From Molossus alvarezi (Eukaryota > Chordata > Mammalia > Chiroptera > Molossidae): DNA of 64,000 nt. The stretch is taken from NCBI GenBank assembly GCA_037176705.1, contig JBAWUJ010000071.1:124001-188000 (forward strand), written 5' to 3'. The position numbers were made by a program, and so were the translations under genes. Shown here in pieces: positions 48,781 to 60,632 of this stretch. The notes beneath the pieces are model-generated. The model had not been told where the DNA came from. It worked only from the letters and a program-made list of their open reading frames with translations, and ran no database searches. The first letter of the stretch is position 1. Each line of letters opens with the position of its first letter.

Positions 48781-50859
48781 TGGACTTTGAGTATCAACTC
48801 AAGCAGCTAAAGAACACGGAAAATCAATTGTAGTATTGCGGGTGAGGCCCCACTTCCGCAATCCTGCTGGGTCATGTCACGTTGTGGTCAGAGAACCAGT
48901 TGAAGAAGTTCAGGCTGCTGTTTGGTGCCAGCGGCTGTAGACCTCTCTTTCATAACGCTGGGACCACTGAATGGGAGTGCAGTGGGACACCCTGTATCCT
49001 GCAGAATGACATGTATGTGGAAAAAAATGCACAAACTTTGAACCTCAACCCACCTCCTGCTGCCACCCATGCAGGCAGCCTCTGCTTACCTTGGAGGGTA
49101 ATGAGATACTCCTTCACAATCACATTATTGCAGAACTAAGGGTTCTTATGAAAGAAAAGCAATACCTTGCACCAATCACTGGTGTGCTGGACTTCCTCCA
49201 CCTGTAGATAAAATTGTATCAGGAGGGTGAAATTTGTCTTGGGGACACCCGCCTTCTCTATTTGGCAAGGATAAAGTGAATTTTTCACTCTGTCTCCCTT
49301 CCCATTTCTCTTTTACCCCAGGCTGACCTTCGAAGTGATCACATGGCTGAGCATCTTTTCACCTTGCTCACAGATCATGGCTGACAGGTCCGGGTGGCTG
49401 ACAAACTGCTTTGGGTAAAGGAGATGCATACTGCATTCTGTACATGAAATAGCTAGAACATGGGCCAGAACTAGGGAATGGCCTTGATTTCCCTGAGTTC
49501 TCTATGCCTCAGACTCCCTCTTCCACACAAGACCAAAAGGAAAACATTGGATCTTGATGCCCGCAAGGATTGACTCCAACACAGGGCGAAATCTCTTGCC
49601 TAAAACACCGGATCTCCACCTGACCCTGTGTGCTGCTGGCTGGACAGAAACCAGTACACGTCCTTCTGCCCACCCAGCTTTCCTGACTCTGACTCAAGAG
49701 GTGTACATTCACACCCTTCCACTACAGCAGTACTTCTAGTAGGACCCGGGCAACATATAGATATATATGTTGTTTTCATGAGTCTGATCTGGAAACAAGA
49801 TCCTACACTATGTTTCTGGGGGCCAAAGTAGATGAGGGACATCTCCAAGGTTTGCGCCAAACTGTGTTCTCTAAACCAAGTTTCTCTGCAATGTGTCTCT
49901 TTTGCTTCTGAACTGTCCTCGCTGATCCCTTTCTCCTGCAATGACAAAGCCGCAGCGTGAACACCCCATTACAGCCTCAAAGATACAGCTTTGGCCCAGA
50001 ATTCAGGGATGTGCTCAATATGGGTTCTCAGTTCTAAGTAAGGCCTGCGCCTCTGCCATATCTTGCGCCTGAGCCGACAAAAGGCCTTGCTGGCGTGCGC
50101 ATTCACGGGCTCCATCTCTGACTGAAGGGCCTGGAGCCCCTCCAGCGGGGACCAGGTGCACTCCCCACCCTGCCCTGACTCAGCCTGTGCCCGCTCCTCA
50201 GACTTCTCTTCTTGCTGCTTTGCTTCAGCCTCTGGTTCTGGTTGCCCCTCACCCCGCATCTCCACACCCTTCCAGATGTTCTCCCCATCCAGGACAATCT
50301 GCTTCCCAGCAATTAATTCCCCCTGACAGGCCTCCTCCTCCTCCCCCTGCTCCTCACTTTGTGAACCCAGCACGACCTCGTCCTCCTTCTCCAACTGCAA
50401 CAGCTCTACAGGCACCACGTCTTCCTGCTTCCCCAGCTCCAGATCTAGAAAAACCTCCTCCCCTTCCCTCAGCATGCTGTGCTCTGCCACTAGCTGCATC
50501 TCCAGCCTGAGGCCCTGCTGCTCCAGGACAAAGTGCTGCCCGGACACCAACTCCCCCTCCTGGCCCCTCTCCCCTTGCCAGGGCTCCTCACACTCAGGTC
50601 CCTGCTGATCCTCACCCTCCTCCTGCACAAAGCCCTCCTCGGACAACACCGCCTCCTGCCTCCCCAGCCCCAGGTCAGGACAAACCTCCTTGCTGGCTGC
50701 CAACTCCGCTTCCCTTGTCTCCAGCGCCAACTACTGCCTGCTGTCCTCCAGCGGAAGCTCGCAATTTCCCTCCTGGGCAGCGAGGACGCTAGGGAGCGTT
50801 GGCACCGTGGAGGAGGGGCCCAGTGGAACAGAGCAGGGTCCTTTCATGTCCGTGTTCAT
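48680..50859 (-). pseudogene. TSPY: TSPY-like copy A, five exons, with inactivating lesions
   Basis: TSPY proteins are NAP-domain, histone-chaperone-like factors expressed in male germ cells. Exons on the minus strand: 1 (50859-49987, 291 codons from an ATG beginning MNTDMKGP), 2 (49405-49328, 78 bp), 3 (49201-49090), 4 (48998-48854), 5 (48746-48680). Exon 1 has a long acidic region, then the conserved LQALQSEMEPVNAHASKAF and a tail ending IPEFWAKA. Exon 2 reads FVSHPDLSAMI. Exon 5 contains ILKDLWRNPLK. All exon phases join correctly. Lesions: TAG at codon 43 (50731-50733); TAG at 49136-49138 in exon 3, in the FFHKNP motif where functional relatives have Tyr; a 1-bp deletion in exon 4 before SLNFFNWFSDHN; weak exon 2 and 4 donors; an 18-bp loss in exon 5. 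The last exon was not found. It is a multi-exon, not processed, pseudogene. Confidence 0.88.
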
Positions 50860-51118
50860 GCAGGAAGGTGGTGAGGCCCAGGCGCTGAGGGTGGAGGCGG
50901 TACTGAATGGTCTCAGTCACCTCAGGGCCTCCTACAGGGACTAAAAGACCCGAGGGCTTGAGGGGCCCGCTGACCCCAAACATAGCCTGACAGAGGCCTG
51001 GTGGTGCCCGGAGTAGGTGCTTCGAAGCAGGGCGACTGCAGAGCCCACCAGGTCCGCTGCCTAAGCTGAGGCCGGTGTCTGGATCCAGGACTTCCTGTAG
51101 CGCCACTACCCAAGGTAT

Positions 51119-51260
51119 ATGCAAATGGATTGGGCCGAAGTCACATCGATTGGCTGTCCTGCTGGCCACGCCCTCAGGCTCATCCCACCGAACAGGCTCT
51201 GCACGTCTCTTCCAATCAGAGCGCGCTCGGTGGGCGGCACCCCACACAGCCCCGCCCTGC
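51119..51260 (-). promoter_or_regulatory. Octamer / CCAAT / GC-box cluster upstream of TSPY copy A
   Basis: About 260-400 bp upstream of the copy A ATG lie an octamer ATGCAAAT (51119-51126), two reverse CCAAT boxes (ATTGG at 51129-51133 and 51149-51153), one forward CCAAT (51212-51216) and a GC box GGGCGG (51232-51237). The surrounding 50860-51560 is CpG-rich. This looks like the remnant promoter of the TSPY copy; activity is unknown. Confidence 0.45.
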
Positions 51261-51560
51261 GGGGAGGCCGCCTCCTTCTCCCCAGGAGCCCAGAGTCCCT
51301 GGGGAAGGCCGTCCTCCCTCCACCCCGCTGGCCTTCCCGCGACGTCTGCTGGTCACCCTGCCTCTACCCGCCGTTTCCCAGTCCAGGAGTTTCCCGCCTC
51401 ACTCTGCCCCTGGTCCTCAGGGACCCTGGGCACAGACAGGGCGAGCGTCCTGGGCAGGAGAGCCTCTCCCGGCACATCGGGTGGCTGAGGTCCCAGGTGC
51501 AGGCAGGGGAAGGCTGTGTCGGGAGGGCCCGATCCTCTGTCCTGGCCGAGTGCAAAGCTC

Positions 51561-53774
51561 AGGGTCCCGGACAGGGAAAAGACTCCTGCTTCCTGTCTAG
51601 TTTCCTCGTTCGCTCTGCCCTTGGTTTCTGTGCTCTTTGGGGTGCCCTTGACCCCTGGCCCTCACCTACCCGCCGCGCTGGGGTCAGCGACAGCCAGAAA
51701 GTGTCTCCAGTGCAGAAAAGAGCTGACCTGCGTGCTAATAGGCCCCAGTCCTCTTACTATGTCATAGATATTTCCCAGGAGAAGGGTTGAGAGAGACTCA
51801 CCCAGAGGACTGAGAGAAATCCGATGCGAGAGTGAAACCTCTGCTCTCCAACTAGCTGATCCACACGGCCAGGGACAGGACAGCTCCATTAGGAAGACTT
51901 GCTCAGTAATGGAAACAGCTGTCCCTTCAGCCATGGGCATCCGTTCTGGTGACCAAAAGAATTCAAACGCTGTGGTCCTACCTCTTGTACAATCCTTTCC
52001 AAGGCATCTGAAGACACCGGTGTCTCCTCCAAAGCTATGATTCAGCACAATACCTGGTTCCATGACCCCTTTGAGAGCAGCACCGAGAGAGCTGTCTCTG
52101 GCACCACCAGCTCAGGGTACTCTGCAGTGTTTGAATTCAAACAGGTGCTTTTCAACCCCTGATACATCTGCAGGCATTTGGGGCTGTTCACACAGGAAAT
52201 GGGACTGTGCCCCGAAACATACTATTGAAAAGATTAGGCTTTTTTCTCCCTTCTCTGGGTGCTAATGTTGGGGCCCACACACTATTTTCATCCCAGCTGA
52301 CCATAAGCAGAAAAGCAGCTAAAGTTTATTTTTGCTCTGAATCCTGACAAATCCTGAATTCTTTCTAAAGGCTATGCTGGTTTCAACAGCAGCAATGTAA
52401 GAGTGTGTAAACTTGTATGAAGAAAGTCATGGCAGGCTCCCATGAGTTCTGTTCTAGTTCATGTGTCCTGTGCTACACTTTCAACACTGCTTGAAAAAAA
52501 TATATAATTTGCTGTTTTGACCATTCCTCTATGTGTGAATTAGGTGATTGGTTTCCTTTGGCTCACAGTGGATGAGGCTATGACGAATTGTCACATTTGT
52601 ATGACTGACTGATGCAGGTATTGTAGAGTGGCCCTGGCACATACACCCAGAACTTATGACATGTCTGGTGTGGGAAAAAAACACCTGTGACCACCTCAGG
52701 TACTACAGTCAGGGTCTCCTCTCCACAACTGTACACAGTGACAGTTCTGTGACCATTGTACAAGATCTATCACCAGAAGCCACTCAGTACATTTCTCCAA
52801 CTCCCAGGCATTACCCTAAAGGACTGAATAAAATTTAAGGCATCCGGACCCTTGTCTCCAATTGCATAGCCTTGCTTCTCTGCCCCAGTGTGGAAATTCC
52901 AGAAGCTGGCCATTCACCGGTGGCCCATTGAGAGGTCATCTACTACACACTACTGCATTTCCCTTGATAGAAACAACACATAGAAGAAAACGGGTTGCAT
53001 GTTTTTTACTTTTCTTAGGTCAGTCTCAAGGTGGATGGCAGTTGCACTCTGAACCTTCCACAGGCTATCCCTTCCTCTTCCTTTCAATCTGAGTGGGAGG
53101 CCATCCAGAATGCCTCAGCATGGCTGGCACAGGGGCACAGTTTACGCATGTCCTGTCCTAGCTAGCCATATTGCAAGTTCTCTCCTGTGCTCTTCCGAAT
53201 GTGGAGTGTTCCTTGGCATGCACACACATGTGCACATAAATGAACCCTCTGACTCACAGTGTCCTGAGGAAGGAAGTGCCCCTTCTGAGTCACATTTCTC
53301 TTTCCTTCCCCAGTACTGCGTATTGGCCTCCACAACCCGGTCACACTGTCACCACTGGGGGCTTGGCAGAGGCACACTGATGGGGGATGTAAAATCAGGA
53401 AGGAGCCTGAATTGGAATTCTGGACAATGGATAGGGCACCGGAGAGTAGGCCCTTGTTCAGATTTGCGGGGAGACCAAGGAAGTGCCAAAAGGACAGGAA
53501 GTACTAATGCAGAAATTTGGTGAATCAACCGGTTCCTTCCCCAGGGGCCCCAGAAATTTTAGGTGCTCAGAGCACCTGAACCTGCTTGTACTCTGTGGGC
53601 ACTAAGGTCTCCCAGTTGCCTTTATTCACCCTCCTTCCCACTCGCTACTACCCTGGGTACCTTTATTTGACTTGAGACTCTTTTCTACAATTATTTTGGA
53701 AAGGACATTCACAGGTGGAATTACTCACCATGGAGTGCTCAGGACCTGGGCTCCTCAGAAACACATCCACCTCC
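51561..53774. other. Intergenic; no gene recognised
   Basis: Open frames here are short and show no family I know. Part of it (about 51930-52090) is paralogous to about 56665-56830: shared tggtgaccaa-agaat, tgtggt-ct, tctcctccaaagct/tcttctttaaagct and cagcacaa. Some of the TSPY upstream flank is therefore duplicated too. Confidence 0.4.
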
Positions 53775-55187
53775 CAGCTCCCTCCTTGGTAGTGCTGCAG
53801 GGGATTGGCCACAGGTCCTCCCCACCTAGCATACCACTCTGTATCCGCAGTTTTACCTCCACATTGATCAGGTAGTTTTGCAATTCTTCTTCTTGGTCTC
53901 CGATGATGGCTAATATCTGGGGGTGGTTCAGAATCTGCTTTTTGGTCAAGGATTTTCAGAGACTAGCAAAAGGAGAGCTCAGAGGCACAGAGCACAAGGG
54001 GAGACCACAGTGGACCATTCCCATGAACTGCAGACATTGCCTCCTGTCCAAACTCCTCCTCATCTGCCTTTCTTACATATTCTGACAACCATACTACCTT
54101 TGGCTTTATGTTCTCCTAAGGCTGCCTGCAATAATAAAAGAAAAATGCCTTTACATCACTTTCCTGAGCTCTCCCTGACCTCTGTGAGCTGCTGCAGAGG
54201 ACTCAGACATAAGGATGTGCATATACTGTCTCACTGCTCTGTAGTCCCCTGAGAACAGTCTGTGTGTTCTCCGAAACAGTGTCAGGACACATCTTGAAAT
54301 CCCTTTATTTGACAACAGCTGCTCCAATTTGGAAATACTCAGCTTGCAATGACATTATTTAGGTCTGAGTGTGGGTGCATGCACCTGTGCTCATATAAGT
54401 GTGTCTCTGTGTGACCATGAAAGGAGGGTGGACATTCACATTGTTGACTGTCTTAAATTCATTTTGTGATCACTTGTTTCTAAGAGAGGATACAGGAATC
54501 ACTCGGCTGATATTTCGTTAGTAACCAACTGTGTTTCCCCACTGAGCTCATTGTTAAAAAATTTTTTTGAGGTGGTGGGCAGGAGGTACAATAGAAAATA
54601 AAGAAACTTCATATTGCCAAAAACAATGGATAATTCCAATATGTAATTTGTGGCAGTGGTACCCGGTACTGGTACTTTTTGTCCTAGAGACTGACTGACA
54701 GATTCACACTTGCCCAGGTTAGTGCCACATGGATGGCAGGCTGTTTCCTCTGCAACCGAACCTTCACCTTGGCCAGGCTCCTTCTGCCTGTTTCACAGTC
54801 AAACCAGAAGGGCATCGTCAAGGAAACCGCTTTGGACCAGACGCTGGGAATGCACTGAACGATCGACCTTCTGCGCTCACGAATGGGCTTTCTTCGCTGA
54901 GCATCCTTGCGCTTCACTGGAATGTAGGCCCTGAAGGCTCGGGCTCTCTCACTGCTCAGCTGGAACTGAAGAGCCTGCAGTGCCTCCAGCGCCTCCCCGG
55001 GGCTCCAGGCACTGGTCCCACCGGGCCCTAACTCTGTTCGCTGCTCCTCCTCAGGCTTGTCCTCTTTGGGTATCGGGCCTCGGCCTCCTTGGTGGTCCAC
55101 CTTTCTCGCCAGTGGACAGTCCCACCACCCGAGTGGATAGTCCATGTCCAGGAGCATCTCTGCCCCCAGCAATACCTCTGTCCTCAC
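53775..55187 (-). pseudogene. TSPY: TSPY-like copy B, exons 1, 2 and a 5 remnant; exons 3-4 missing
   Basis: Exon 1 (open from 55187, ending 54828 at AAAGCG|GTTTCC) encodes SPGEALEALQALQFQL, then an Arg-rich stretch and CIPSVWSKA, the same end as copy A. Exon 2 (53934-53857, 78 bp) reads ILNHPQILAII and ends in NYLINVE with a clean GAG|GTAAAA donor; it is fully open and in phase with exon 1. Only 34 bp later comes an exon 5 remnant (53822-53775, EDLWPIPC) with a 1-bp loss relative to KDLWRNPL. Exons 3 and 4, the core of the NAP domain, are absent, so the copy is broken. An initiating ATG for exon 1 was not identified. It is older or more diverged than copy A. Confidence 0.78.
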
Positions 55188-55857
55188 CTCCAGAGTTTCT
55201 GCTACTCTCAGAGTTCACCCTGAAACTGGAAGTCACTGTGCCATCCCACCTACCCTGGCTTGCAGGGTCCCAGTGCCCTCATCCCCACCCCCACATAGCG
55301 CTTCAGGAACCCTGACCCTGTTTTGACCTGAAGGGCCCTTCCAGGTCCTGTGCTGACCCACGGTGCCGGGGGAGCCCCACTGTCTTGAGATGCAGCCCAA
55401 CTCACCATGTGGCCATGGCTCTGAGCTGGGTTGCTGGTAAGGAGCAGCAAGTGTCTGCTGCTGAGCCAGGGAGCCCACACTGTGTAGCTAGTGTCCTGTT
55501 TTGGGTCCTTGAGGAGGACATTTGCTTTAAGAGGTGGGCCTCTACAGAAGATTTTGGTAGTTCCCTTGCAGAAAGTCAGCTGAGCAAACTGTGTGAGCTT
55601 TGCCGACCACACCCAGCCGTCTCCTCCCACCTACCCCATCAGAGAGGGAGATAGACTCCATCCCCCTCTGCTCCTCCCTCCTTCCCCACACCGGGGTCTG
55701 CCCCCATAAGCAGGCCCGCAGACCTCAGAAAACCTCACTACTCAACTTTATCTGTGGGTTTTCTGGGTATCCACACCTACCCTTTGTACTAAAAAGATTC
55801 ACCTTATTTGTGCACATACTGAATTAGTGCTCTGCGTCACTTTCAACTGAGGCATCT
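55188..55857. other. TSPY copy B upstream flank; nothing firm
   Basis: GC-rich sequence upstream of copy B exon 1. It may contain decayed N-terminal exon 1 and promoter sequence, but I cannot align it with copy A by eye. Confidence 0.3.
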
Positions 55858-55861
55858 TTAC

Positions 55862-56110
55862 CTGTGGTGAAATGGACAGTGACGGCCCTGACCTGGGGTT
55901 GGATTGGTGGGAGCGTGGTCCCATTTACCACAAGGTGGTGTCTCCCAAGCAGAATTCGGTATCAAATCTAGCTTTTTGTTTAGTCCCCTAGTTAGAGTGC
56001 TTACTGGAGACAACTGATCTCCGTATCTGTGTCCTCTCTCTCTGTCTCTCTGCCTCCTATTATTTCTCTTTCTCACATTGGTAAGTTATCCTCAGCTGAG
56101 GAGTAAGTGA
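55862..56110 (+). mobile_element. Diverged SINE remnant
   Basis: Ends with a ctctctctgtctctctgcct tract followed by ttatcctcagctgaggag, the layout of a VES SINE 3' half. The 5' half is poorly preserved. Confidence 0.45.
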
Positions 56111-56384
56111 AGACACAGACAGTAGTCACAAACTGGGCAGTGGTCTCACATGTAAGGTATTGGAGATCAAGCAGACGCTAAAGGAAGACCTGTGGCTGGG
56201 GCACTGTAGCCTGTGGTCTGGCCGACCTGAATGCTTCCAGAAGGGCTTACTCTGTGTGTCCCATGTTAGCTCGCCTTCTGTCTTCCTCCCCTTTCTCTCC
56301 TAGCTGTCCTTCCTTCTCTCTGTGTCTCCCTCCTCTCCCTGCCTGGGGTTCACATTCAACACTGTAGCAATGGGTAATTTAAAC

Positions 56385-56625
56385 AAAATAAATATTTATT
56401 TCTATTTTTTAAAGTTTTGTGTTGAGTTTTTAGAGGGACAGGAAGAGAAGGAGAGACAGAAACATGGATGTGAGAAACATCCATCATCTGCCTCTTGCAT
56501 GCCCCCTAGTGGGGACCGAGCCAGCAACCCAGGCATGTGACCTGACCAGGAACCAAACTGTGACCTCTCAGTCCAAGGGGCCATGCTCCTTTCTCTCATC
56601 CACACTGGCCAGATAGAGATATCCA
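56385..56625 (-). mobile_element. VES-like SINE, minus strand
   Basis: The minus strand reads CTGGCCAGTGTGGATGAGAG near its start and AAAAACTCAACACAAAAC at its tail. The body encodes a different subfamily from the other copies (contains gccccctagtggggac on plus). Confidence 0.65.
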
Positions 56626-57950
56626 CATTTCAAAAGTTAATAAGCCTATTACAGATTTTCCCTTCTACATCAGACACCACATCGGTGACCAACAGAATCT
56701 GGATCTTTGTGGTGCTTTCCTGATGGGTCCCTGAAAGACCCATGTCTTCTTTAAAGCTGTGACAAAGCACAAGACTAAGCATAAATGGCTCTTTTGAGAG
56801 GGGCAGTGATAGACACCCTCTCTGCCTTGGGGGACACAGTGCAGCACCTGCGTGTGGTCAGCTGGGCAGAATACGTTCCAATATGTCCTAGTCAGCAGCT
56901 GATACTTTTGGAGGCATGCACTGAAGCCAATAAAGAGAGTTCAATTGTGCCAAAAAAAAATGAGTTTGGCTAAATTTGGAACAAGATCTCATCCAAATTG
57001 GATGCTTGTCCAAATTGCAATGCTTGTCCGCCTGCCCCTTACATGCTGCCCAGCTGACCTCAGGCAGAAAACAAGCTATGTCATCCTTTGCAGGATACAT
57101 TCCTAACTTCTTCCCAAAGAGCTGTGCTGTCTTTGAGCAGCAAAGTGAGTGTGAGCAAACTGGCACAAAGAAAGGCATGGGAGACTCCTGGACTTGAGCG
57201 AAAGTAATATTTGCTTCTGTGCAGTATCCTCTGGGGAAGACTTTTCACCGTTCCTCGACAGGCAAATAAACTATGTTCTTTAGGGGTTTCCTGTACACTT
57301 GAACCTCTCATGGGAGTTATGCTACTCACTGTGTCCAAGGCTTCATTGCTTTGACACAGGTTAGCCTTTGTCCCTTTTGCATGACTGACGGACGCAGGCT
57401 GCTGCACTGCACGCCTGCCGACATTCACTCAGGACGGCACACCCTCCCTGCTGTGTAACAACACCCCTCTGAGGAAGCAGTCCAGCCCACTTCCTTGTAA
57501 GCCAGCCCCACAGAGAAAGGATGACTCTCCCTGTTAAGTTTTCTCCTTGACACGACCCTGCCTGAGTCTTTGGCAATCATGTCAATCTGAAAAGGACATC
57601 TCTCCTCTGTCATGTCCATGGCAGATGCATAACATGGACATAAGAGCAACTACCCAAGCTGTAAAGCAAGAAATTCTGGAAGGCACAGCAGCCTTAATTC
57701 ATACCCATGCACAGTGACTTGTAAGCCTGCACTTCTAGAGTCTGCTTGCTACCTTCCTCAAACAGTCCTCAAGTAGCATCTAGAACACAGAGGCAATCAA
57801 TGCATGCTGAATGGATGAAGGCACAATGATGGATGATCGTACACGTGATGGCCTTTGAGTTGTACCCGGAAGATCAGTGTGTCAGATACAGCAGGTGAAT
57901 TTAGGTTCCCTAAAGATAGTCATGTGCAGTGACGTCTGCGATGGGCTCTG
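56626..57950. other. Intergenic; partial paralogy only
   Basis: About 56665-56830 is paralogous to about 51930-52090. The rest (56850-57950) has no exon or repeat that I recognise; an AATAAA at 57266 sits in a sequence that could be an old LTR, but no ends or target duplication were found. Confidence 0.35.
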
Positions 57951-57964
57951 ATGCTGCACCTAGC

Positions 57965-58400
57965 CTGAGGTGCAGTGGGTAGGATGCTGGCAGGGGAAGG
58001 GGTAGCACCAGAGCTGGCAGCACTGGGCAGGGCTAACCTGCCCCAGGCCTGAGGGTGGGGAGGGACTGTTACATATCCCCTGAGGGACAAAGACCTGTGT
58101 GTGAAGAGCTGCCCATCAGGCACCGTGGCTCAGAGGGTCCAGAAGAAAAGGAGGACCAGGACAGTGATTACACAGAACAACCACTACTCCTGTCCCTCCA
58201 GTTGTCATGTGTGGGCTTCCCACTGGCCACATCCTGCAGGAAAGCAAGAACTCAGCAGCCTAATAGTTCCTGCCATGATTCCAATAATTGGTGGAAAATC
58301 TATCTCCAAATCATGTGTAGAGCCTGGTCCAGATGTGCAAAATTCCCCCCACAGAGTAAATAGATACAGAGGACCATGAGCACTAGTTGTGTGGCTACAG
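57965..58400 (+). repeat. Paralogous segment P3b (partner at 45040-45451)
   Basis: Collinear with 45040-45451. It extends past the position where the partner carries the SINE and continues to match the right-hand 97-bp repeat region (ccagatgtgca-aattcccc), so it shows the arrangement without the SINE. Confidence 0.8.
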
Positions 58401-59170
58401 ATTGTACATGATGAGAAGATCAATGCTGACGGCATGTGGAAAGGCCCTAGGATGCCCTGCCAGGCTGTTCTGTATGTGAAGTCATATCACGTGCTGGGTT
58501 ACTCCTCTCATTACCCCACTAGTGTAATCATTATAAAGACAGACTATCATGTTTACTGGAGTTCAATGTCCCAGAGTCATGCTATCACACAGGTAATTTC
58601 CTATGCTCCCGACATGAGAGGAACACAACAAGTAGTTGCCTCCCACATGACCCTGACCAGGACCAGGGACCAACTGCAACTGATGTATGTGCCCCAGGTC
58701 AGAATTGAATGATGACGGGTCCACGGGCTGACGCTCTATGTGCAGAACCAAACCGAACTGGGGCCTCAATCAGAAACTCTTAATGTGGGAAATTATTTTC
58801 TTAAGATGTGCACTCAGGAAAATGGTTTTGTTTTTCCCAGATTATATTTTTACACTCCAGGGTACCTGGTTGCTCTCTTCAGTATTTATTATCTTTCATT
58901 GGGTTCAGGTATTAATCATACTGCTTAGAAATTTATGTTCTTTACAAAGCTTTTCTCTGATATCTCAATTATCCTAGAAGTACAATTCATACATGCCTCT
59001 TCTCCTCCCCCCCCCAAAAATGTTGCTGTTTTAGACATTCCCAAGTAACAGAAAAATGGGATTTGAATTTTCTCCTTACAAAGAAAACTTTATACAGAAA
59101 TGACTACTGTTTGTAATATCTGTTACCACACAGGCTGCCTGACGGACTTCCCTCATGCCCTCCTACTAAA
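58401..59170. other. Intergenic; diverged SINE near 58600-58760
   Basis: The plus strand at 58620-58760 contains the SINE-like order cccacatgaccctgaccagg, gaccaactgcaactgatgta and a C-poor head, in minus orientation. The rest holds nothing I can name. Confidence 0.35.
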
Positions 59171-59749
59171 AAAGGCCAAAAATGTGAGTTACTATGTGGT
59201 GCAACAGGCACAGGGTACACCCTATCTAGAAGAGGGTGAAACCGTTGGTCTCCTCCAGTACCTTGCTCACAACCGCTTTAGCAGGTTCCTCATCAGCTGC
59301 TCCAGCAAAATCCATGCCCTCCTCCATAACCACCTCGTCCACTGCCATAGCAGTCATCAGAGTGACTGTTTCCACCACCAGTCAGGGGAGGCACTCCTGC
59401 TGGTGATGCTTCATGTGAGCTACCTATGAAGTCAAAGAGCAAATGGCCCACCTTGAACCACATTAAAATACTTTTTATATCATTATAGCATGACAAATAA
59501 AATCTTCAATCTTTGCAAAACATAGACATCTATGTGCCCATGCTGAGAAAATATCAATAGTGCTGAGATAGTGAAGGTATCTTATATCTATATCAAATAA
59601 TATTTAAGAGTCATAGTTTTAGCTATAAATGATTTTGAATACATGTTCAGGCACATTTTCCTAAAATGCTCTGCAATCCTGACTGTCATATGGTCACTAA
59701 GCTTTACACTGTCAAACGTTCTATCTTACTAAAAAATGTTAAAAACAGA

Positions 59750-59995
59750 CATAGCTGGTTTGGCTCAGAGGCTGGAGGGTCTGTGCTGGTACCGAAGAGT
59801 CTCAGGTTCGATTCTGATAAGGGTGCGTACCTCAGTAGCTCTTCAATCTAGGCCCCGGTTGGGATGGTGGGGAGGAGGACCATCAATGTTTCTTTCTCAC
59901 ATTGAAGTTCCTCACTCTCTCTCTCTCGCTCTACCTACCACCTTCCCACTCTATCTCAATAATCAATGTGAAAATATTCTAGGGTAGAATTTTTT
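59750..59995 (+). mobile_element. VES-type SINE in the R2 intron g-h
   Basis: Starts CATAGCTGGTTTGGCTCAGA, has a GGTTCGATTCT B-box, CT repeats and a TATTCTAGGGTAGAATTTTT tail. Confidence 0.85.
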
Positions 59996-60014
59996 AAAAA
60001 AAATGTTAAAATAC

Positions 60015-60195
60015 CCCTGTCTGTTCTGACTCAGTGGTAGCGTTGGTAACAGTACCAAAGTATACAGGTTCATTTCCTAGTAGAGAGTATGTACCTGACT
60101 GGCATGTTTTGTCCTAAGTCCCAGTCAGGGCTCATGCTAGAGGAAACTCCTTCAGGTGTCTCTCTTCCTCTGTTGCCAGACCCTAAAAAAAATAT
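60015..60195 (+). mobile_element. Diverged VES-type SINE
   Basis: Begins CCCCTGTCTGTTCTGACTCA, contains GGTTCATTTCC, and is truncated after ctctcttcctctg. It lies just downstream of the previous SINE. Confidence 0.6.
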
Positions 60196-60632
60196 GAGGA
60201 TACCTTGCACACACTGTAAAGACCGAAGGCAAATGTATCCTCCAGTGTACATGAGCAACAGACACAACAAAACAAAGACTATTAAATAATGTTCTTTAAT
60301 AAGAAAAGAAGATGGTACAGCCTCTTTATCCCCCAAAACAATGTATTATATTAAAGGAGCTAATAAGAAAATAATTCAAAGGCATTTGAACTAATCCAAA
60401 GCTCACTGCTTACATTGCCCTTTTTTGATTGGAATTAAACATAGGGTAAAATGCAGTCAGGCTTCTTGTATCTAATTCGGTGATATTTAAGCTGTAACAT
60501 CATCATAGCACATCTCTCATATGATTGCCTGTAAGAGCCTCCATTCCAATATTCAGAACAATCTGTATAATGACTCCCGTCATAGCCATTTTGATCACTG
60601 GAAAAAAAATTATACACACACACACACACACT

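Noticed and set aside
49969..50730. A free-standing 253-codon acidic protein gene
   Set aside because: Its apparent start is TTG directly after an in-frame TAG, and the frame ends inside an intron. It is exon 1 of TSPY copy A downstream of the premature stop.
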